Shown in pieces: positions 7,499 through 10,849 of a stretch of DNA of 10,849 nt (the stretch's first letter is position 1; every line of letters begins with the position of its first letter). This DNA comes from Clostridiales bacterium (GTDB taxonomy: Bacteria; Bacillota; Clostridia; Oscillospirales; Ruminococcaceae): contig JAQXIB010000202.1 in NCBI GenBank assembly GCA_029007575.1, positions 1 to 10,849 on the forward strand, in the 5' to 3' direction. The notes below the pieces were generated by a model that searched no databases, was not told where the DNA came from, and saw only the letters and a program-made list of their open reading frames with translations. The position numbers were made by a program, and so were the translations under genes.

Positions 7499-7530
7499 AA
7501 AAAAAGGGGGCAGACTAAAATCTGCCCCCT
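7499..7530 (-). terminator. Intrinsic terminator of the rubrerythrin gene
   Basis: GGGGGCAGA (7506-7514) and TCTGCCCCC (7521-7529) form a perfect stem around CTAAAA, extended by one A-T pair (7505/7530). On the - strand the stem is followed by seven T's (7499-7505), a textbook intrinsic terminator 18 nt after the rubrerythrin stop codon. On the + strand no T run follows directly, so it should terminate pilus transcripts less well, although the hairpin may still define their 3' end. Confidence 0.92.
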
Positions 7531-7547
7531 GAATCGTTGAGGTTTTC

Positions 7548-8093
7548 TTATTTGAAATATCTGTTGAGCAAGCCGTTGAATGCAGCGCCGTGACGAGCTT
7601 CGTCTTTCGCCATTTCATGAACGGTGTCATGAATTGCATCCAAGCCGAGTTGTTTTGCTTTGGCAGCAAGCTCTTTTTTGCCTTCGCAAGCGCCTTTTTC
7701 CGCCATTACGCGCATTTCCAGATTTTTCTTGGTGCTGTCGGTTACCACTTCGCCGAGAAGCTCAGCAAATTTTGCTGCGTGTTCTGCTTCCTCATAAGCG
7801 GCTTTTTCCCAGTACAGACCGATTTCCGGATAACCTTCACGATGAGCAACACGTGCCATGGCTAAGTACATACCGACCTCGGTGCATTCACCGGTAAAGT
7901 TCATTTTCAAGCCTTCGATGATTTCCGGATCTACATCTTTAGCAACGCCGACTCTGTGCTCATCTGCCCAGTTTAATGCGTTATCTGACTGCTCCACAAA
8001 TTTGGAAGCAGGAGCTTTACACTGCGGGCATTGTGCCGGAGCGGAATCTCCTTCATGAACATATCCGCAAATAGAACATACAAATTTTTTCAT
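7548..8093 (-). CDS. Rubrerythrin with N-terminal rubredoxin domain (reverse rubrerythrin type)
   Basis: This is a cytoplasmic non-haem iron peroxidase that, in this family, reduces hydrogen peroxide to water and protects anaerobes from oxygen. An N-terminal rubredoxin-type Fe(Cys)4 site is formed by C6/C9 (CSIC) and C22/C25 (CPQC). It is followed by a ferritin-like four-helix diiron domain (about 45-181) with ligand-type motifs: GECTEVGMYLAMARVAHREG, EEAEH, EMRVMAEKGACEGK and DEARHG. The rubredoxin-first order is the reverse of classical rubrerythrin, whose rubredoxin is C-terminal. Two adjacent ATGs exist; AAGGAG (8107-8102 on the - strand) lies 8 nt from the one at 8093 and only 5 nt from 8096, and MKKF is the common family start, so 181 residues is preferred over 182. 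The gene is alone, with its own promoter, palindrome and terminator, and converges on the pilus operon. It was probably not acquired with the pili. Confidence 0.96.
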   Translation of the reverse strand: MKKFVCSICGYVHEGDSAPAQCPQCKAPASKFVEQSDNALNWADEHRVGVAKDVDPEIIEGLKMNFTGECTEVGMYLAMARVAHREGYPEIGLYWEKAAYEEAEHAAKFAELLGEVVTDSTKKNLEMRVMAEKGACEGKKELAAKAKQLGLDAIHDTVHEMAKDEARHGAAFNGLLNRYFK

Positions 8094-8101
8094 CATGATT
8101 A

Positions 8102-8107
8102 CTCCTT
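8102..8107 (-). promoter_or_regulatory. Ribosome binding site of the rubrerythrin gene
   Basis: AAGGAG reads on the - strand, 5 nt before the first ATG of an ATGATG pair and 8 nt before the second. The spacing favours the second Met. Confidence 0.8.
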
Positions 8108-8123
8108 ACATTATTTAAAATTA

Positions 8124-8165
8124 GTATAGTTATATATGTAATACCAATTACATATATAACTATAC
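8124..8165 (-). promoter_or_regulatory. Perfect 19-bp inverted repeat, putative operator of the rubrerythrin promoter
   Basis: The left arm GTATAGTTATATATGTAAT (8124-8142) and the right arm (8147-8165) are exact reverse complements separated by ACCA. The right arm contains the -10 hexamer of the rubrerythrin promoter, and the expected transcription start (around 8152) falls inside it, so most of that arm would not be transcribed. A DNA operator for a dimeric repressor is therefore more likely than an RNA hairpin. Redox or metal repressors such as PerR/Fur-family proteins commonly control rubrerythrin genes, but this sequence does not match the PerR consensus exactly. The regulator is unknown. 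Confidence 0.75.
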
Positions 8166-8187
8166 AACAAAAGTATATATTAGTCAA
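8159..8187 (-). promoter_or_regulatory. Sigma-A promoter for rubrerythrin
   Basis: On the - strand, TTGACT (8187-8182) is followed after exactly 17 nt by TATAGT (8164-8159). Both hexamers are one base from the consensus. The predicted start near 8152 gives a leader of about 60 nt. The -10 box lies within the 19-bp inverted repeat. Confidence 0.85.
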
Positions 8188-8246
8188 TACCCTGCCCTAT
8201 TAATTTTTTGTTAACGAATCTATATAGAGAAAGGCTTGAGCTTCAA

Positions 8247-9941
8247 ATGAAAAATCTATTGGTCGGAATCAATGCAAAATATATCCATAGCAATCTTGCG
8301 ATACGCTATTTGCAGCGATATCTGGACACCGGTACGCCGTACCATGCGGCAATTGCGGAATATACCATCAATCATCGAACGGAGATGATTTTACGGGAAA
8401 TTTATGAGCAAGCGCCTGATTTGATCGGGTTTTCATGCTATATTTGGAACTTTGAATATGTAAAAGAATTGACCGTCGAATTAAAAAAACTGCTACCGGA
8501 CACCGTAATTGTCTGGGGAGGTCCCGAAGTCAGTTATCAAAGTGAACAGTACATCGGCGTTTATGCGGATTATATTATCTGCGGAGAAGGAGAGCAAGCA
8601 TTTGCCGAGCTTGTCTGTCAGCTCGAAAACGGACAGCCTTCGGCAGAACGGGTGTTGCGGGGCGCTCCGGTAGAAATGGATAACATTCCTTTTGTATATG
8701 ATGATCTGACGGATTTGCAAAATAGGATTCTTTATTACGAAAGCTCCAGAGGATGCCCGTTCCAATGCCAATATTGTTTGTCATCCATTGAAAAGAAGGT
8801 TCATTTTCACTCGATGGAACGCACCTTGTCGGATCTGGATTTCTTTTTGGAGCATCGAGTAAAGCAGGTCAAGTTTGTGGATCGCACTTTTAACTGCGAT
8901 AAAAAGCGTACCAAAGAACTGTGGCGGTATTTGCTGGCGCATGATAACGGATTGACCAACTTCCATTTTGAAATTGCGGGAGAACTGCTGGATGAGGAAT
9001 GTTTAGAACTGCTGTCCCAGGCAAGAAAGGGCTTTTTTCAGTTGGAAATCGGCGTTCAATCGGTCAATCGGCAAACACTTCGTGAAATCCGTCGAGAAAC
9101 CGATATGGAGCAGCTTTTTGCGGTAGTCAAACGAATCAAAGAAATGGGAAATATTCATATTCATCTGGATCTGATCGCAGGACTACCGTATGAGGATATC
9201 AATAGCTTTGCAAATTCCTTTAACACCGTCTATGCCTTGCAGCCGCACCAGCTTCAGCTGGGATTTTTGAAGGTACTCAAGGGCTCCGGAATCTGTCAAA
9301 GGCAGGCGGATTACGGGATTGTTCATACCGATAAGCCGCCTTACGAGGTGCTGTATACGAATTGGCTGTCCTATGATGATGTGCTACGTCTGAAGCTGGT
9401 GGAAGATATGGTGGAACGGTATTATAACAGCAATCGATACAAACTGTCTTGTGATTATCTTTGCCGCTTGTTTGATTCGCCGTTTGCTTTTTTTGACGCG
9501 CTGGGGCATTACTATAAAGAAAAAAAGTACCACTTAGAGGCGGTATCTGAAATCGACAGCTATACGGTGCTGTACGAGTTTTTGCAAACCTTGGGCAGGG
9601 GCGATACCGAGAAATTTAAGTGGCTGGCAAAATATGATTTGTATTCTCATAGAAAGGCTAAAAAATGGCCTGAGTGGATGAATAATGATTTGACCGTACA
9701 ATATCAGCGACAGATACGGCACTTTTATGAAAGTGAGGAAAATCGTCTCCGATTTTTTCCGCAGTACCCGGAAGCGGATGCGCGTCAATTGTCCCATCTG
9801 CTTCATTTGGAAGTGTTTCCGTTTGATCCGATCAGCGGAGAGCCGCATCCAACCGCTTTGCTGTTCCGCTATCGGAAGTGTGATATTTTGGGGAATGCCG
9901 AAACTGTCATTGTTTCTGATGAGATTTTCACCGATTATTGA
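8247..9941 (+). CDS. B12-binding-type radical SAM protein with DUF4080-like C-terminus
   Basis: This is a 564-residue cytoplasmic radical SAM enzyme of unknown substrate. The N-terminal part (about 1-140) is a cobalamin-binding-type Rossmann fold with LLVGINAKYIHSNLA at the start, VWGGPEVS at 89-96 and a GEGE motif at 113-116. The classical base-off DxHxxG motif is not seen, as is common in this subgroup. The iron-sulfur site is C170xxxC174xxC177 (RGCPFQCQYC). The radical SAM barrel continues through FHFEIAGELL and QLEIGVQSVN to about 375. The remaining C-terminal part matches my memory of the DUF4080 family. The ATG at 8247 is chosen because MKNLLVGINAKYIHSN matches how the family begins; GAGAAAGG at 8227-8234 lies 12 nt upstream. 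A TTG at 8208 is in frame but has no better ribosome site. Reaction chemistry (methyl transfer or other) is not predictable from what is visible. Confidence 0.9.
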   Translation: MKNLLVGINAKYIHSNLAIRYLQRYLDTGTPYHAAIAEYTINHRTEMILREIYEQAPDLIGFSCYIWNFEYVKELTVELKKLLPDTVIVWGGPEVSYQSEQYIGVYADYIICGEGEQAFAELVCQLENGQPSAERVLRGAPVEMDNIPFVYDDLTDLQNRILYYESSRGCPFQCQYCLSSIEKKVHFHSMERTLSDLDFFLEHRVKQVKFVDRTFNCDKKRTKELWRYLLAHDNGLTNFHFEIAGELLDEECLELLSQARKGFFQLEIGVQSVNRQTLREIRRETDMEQLFAVVKRIKEMGNIHIHLDLIAGLPYEDINSFANSFNTVYALQPHQLQLGFLKVLKGSGICQRQADYGIVHTDKPPYEVLYTNWLSYDDVLRLKLVEDMVERYYNSNRYKLSCDYLCRLFDSPFAFFDALGHYYKEKKYHLEAVSEIDSYTVLYEFLQTLGRGDTEKFKWLAKYDLYSHRKAKKWPEWMNNDLTVQYQRQIRHFYESEENRLRFFPQYPEADARQLSHLLHLEVFPFDPISGEPHPTALLFRYRKCDILGNAETVIVSDEIFTDY

Positions 9942-9961
9942 TAGATTTCTGCTGGGATATG

Positions 9962-9970
9962 TGTTATAAT
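9962..9970 (+). promoter_or_regulatory. Probable extended -10 promoter for the DUF4364 gene
   Basis: TGT followed by TATAAT (9965-9970) forms an extended -10 element 20 nt after the radical SAM stop codon. No good -35 box stands at 17 nt (TTGATA at 9938-9943 is 21 nt away), but extended -10 promoters tolerate that. A transcript would start near 9977 and leave a leader of about 48 nt. Confidence 0.6.
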
Positions 9971-10011
9971 AAAAAACGACAGAATATTTTTGTAAGTACA
10001 ATTTCAACAGA

Positions 10012-10016
10012 AAGGG
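10012..10016 (+). promoter_or_regulatory. Ribosome binding site deciding a GTG start
   Basis: AAGGG lies 8 nt before GTG at 10025, in the frame of the DUF4364 protein. The only in-frame ATG is far upstream, at 9938, inside the radical SAM gene and before the promoter, so GTG 10025 is the supported start. Confidence 0.7.
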
Positions 10017-10024
10017 TGATTGAT

Positions 10025-10642
10025 GTGGATTTTGATTCGTTTTTCGCGGGGATTGAACCGGGTGGTTTAAAAGATATTTACGAAATCAAAATATTGATTT
10101 GCTATTTGTTGTATTCGGTAAAAGAACCGTTGAGCAAGGAACAGATCGATGTTGTTTTGCAAGGCAATCACTTGGTCAATTATTTCAGCTATGCGGCGGC
10201 ATACCGAGAACTGCTGGAAAGCAAACATATTTCCGAAATAGAGCAGGATGGCAAAAAGGTGTTGCAGCTCAATCAACTCGGTAAAGATACGGCAATCGCG
10301 CTCAAATCCAATCTTCCGCTTTCGCTGAAAAATAAAGTGGTGTCTGCCGGTATGGAAATTTTGTCCGAAATGAAGATGGATAAAGTGCGGCAGGTAGAGG
10401 TAGTAAAAATCGATAATGGGTATATGATCCGACTGGTCATACATGATGAAAATCTGGATTTGTTGGATATTAAACTGTTTGCACCGGATGAAGAACAGGT
10501 GGAAATTATCCGGCAGCAGTTTACCGGCAGCACTATTGATGTTTACAGAGGAATTATTTCTTTGTTGATTAAGGATCGTGCGGGATTGGAAAAAATCGCG
10601 GAACAGTTTGATCCATTGCAAAGCAAGTCTACCGATCATTGA
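10025..10642 (+). CDS. DUF4364 family protein, probable winged-helix domain, function unknown
   Basis: The protein has 205 residues with a GTG start (MDFDSFFAGIEPGGLKDIYEIKILICYLL). It resembles the DUF4364 family, widespread and mostly uncharacterised in Clostridia. The first half (about 15-110) reads as a winged-helix fold: a helix IYEIKILICYLLYSV, a helix-turn-helix-like SKEQIDVVLQGNHLVNYFSYAAAYRELLESKHI, then a wing with EQDGKKVLQLNQLGKDTAI. The second half is alternating beta strands and helices (VEVVKIDNGYMIRLVIHDENLDLLDIKLF, then QVEIIRQQF), possibly a dimerisation or ligand domain. No signal peptide or membrane segment is seen. A DNA-binding role is plausible from the fold but not shown. 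It has its own probable promoter and is followed 38 nt later by the PHP-domain gene. Confidence 0.82.
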   Translation: MDFDSFFAGIEPGGLKDIYEIKILICYLLYSVKEPLSKEQIDVVLQGNHLVNYFSYAAAYRELLESKHISEIEQDGKKVLQLNQLGKDTAIALKSNLPLSLKNKVVSAGMEILSEMKMDKVRQVEVVKIDNGYMIRLVIHDENLDLLDIKLFAPDEEQVEIIRQQFTGSTIDVYRGIISLLIKDRAGLEKIAEQFDPLQSKSTDH

Positions 10643-10663
10643 CCGATTTATAGGATATATTTT

Positions 10664-10669
10664 AGGAGG
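10664..10669 (+). promoter_or_regulatory. AGGAGG ribosome binding site before the PHP-domain gene
   Basis: This perfect AGGAGG sits 11 nt before the in-frame TTG at 10681 and 3 nt before an ATG at 10673 in a different frame. The in-frame stop TAG at 10663-10665 overlaps the site, so the PHP reading cannot begin earlier. Confidence 0.7.
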
Positions 10670-10680
10670 CGTATGTTTTC

Positions 10681-10849
10681 TTGGAAGGACAAAAACGGTT
10701 TGAAATACATTTTCACACCAAAGAAACCAGCGGATGTGCCCGTGTGCCGGCCGCTGAAGGAGTAAAATTATATCAGCAAGAGGGTTACAGCGGGATAGTA
10801 GTTACCGATCATTTTGCTGATTACGGGCAGGATGCAAGACAAAGGATGA
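10681..10849 (+). CDS. PHP-domain metal-dependent phosphoesterase (3' partial, TTG start)
   Basis: The start of a PHP (polymerase and histidinol phosphatase) domain protein is visible for 56 residues and runs off the window. RFEIHFHTKETSGC carries the HxHT metal-binding motif with the usual following Ser-Gly, and GIVVTDHF carries the second conserved TDH motif. Family members hydrolyse phosphoesters such as 3',5'-bisphosphonucleotides or histidinol phosphate using a trinuclear metal site; the substrate here cannot be chosen. No ATG exists between the in-frame stop TAG at 10663 and the motif, so TTG 10681 is the best start. This is unusual enough that a sequencing error or small frameshift just upstream should be kept in mind. 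Confidence 0.85.
   Translation, partial: MEGQKRFEIHFHTKETSGCARVPAAEGVKLYQQEGYSGIVVTDHFADYGQDARQRM

Noticed and set aside
7580..7897. Two + strand frames across the rubrerythrin gene
   Set aside because: Both are antisense to rubrerythrin, which shows all metal-binding motifs; neither carries a domain.
8208..8210. TTG start for the radical SAM gene
   Set aside because: The family-typical N-terminus begins at ATG 8247, and the extra 13 residues contain the region used as its ribosome site.
8207..8220. TTGTTAAC as a Rex-type redox operator upstream of the radical SAM gene
   Set aside because: Only a half site is present; the second half at the required spacing is missing.
10067..10639. 190-codon - strand frame opposite the DUF4364 gene
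   Set aside because: It is a mirror of a recognised family on the + strand; it is rich in Phe/Ile/Gln/His from antisense codons and has no motif.
1..10849. CRISPR array, insertion sequence, tRNA, phage or toxin-antitoxin genes
   Set aside because: I looked for spaced direct repeats, transposase or integrase motifs and tRNA-like cloverleaf sequences and saw none.

Overview
The window looks like chromosome from a Gram-positive, low-to-mid-GC anaerobe of the Clostridia; a gut Oscillospiraceae/Ruminococcaceae-type organism is the best guess from the kinds of protein present, since no rRNA or other marker is here. Supporting signs are sortase-anchored surface proteins with LPxTG-type C-termini, strong AGGAGG-type ribosome sites, a rubrerythrin with an N-terminal rubredoxin domain, a B12-binding-type radical SAM protein with a DUF4080-like C-terminus, and a DUF4364-family protein.

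Bases 1-7470 (+ strand) form a sortase-assembled pilus operon. Its order is a large fibro-slime/isopeptide-domain tip adhesin (5' end outside the window), a SpaA/SpaH-type major pilin, a class C pilin polymerase sortase, a small Cna-B basal pilin, and a second, different sortase. The last three genes overlap by 20 and 14 nt. The only non-coding gaps flank the major pilin, and each holds an inverted repeat, which could set pilin mRNA abundance apart from its neighbours. The expected division of labour is as follows. The class C sortase joins major pilin subunits through a lysine, probably K171. The adhesin caps the fibre. The basal pilin roots it in the wall. The second sortase does the anchoring or handles a variant signal. 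The three sorting signals differ: LAKTGG (tip), LPSTGG (shaft) and LPQTGQ (base).

Bases 7499-8187 hold a monocistronic rubrerythrin gene on the - strand, convergent with the pilus operon. It has a clear intrinsic terminator, a near-consensus sigma-A promoter (TTGACT-17-TATAGT), and a perfect 19-bp inverted repeat covering the -10 box and the predicted transcription start. That repeat is the most striking regulatory element in the window.

Bases 8247-10849 (+ strand) carry a radical SAM protein, a DUF4364 protein with its own probable promoter and a GTG start, and the first part of a PHP-domain protein that appears to start at TTG. These look like chromosomal housekeeping or orphan genes unrelated to pili. 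I saw no tRNA, rRNA, CRISPR array, insertion sequence or phage gene.
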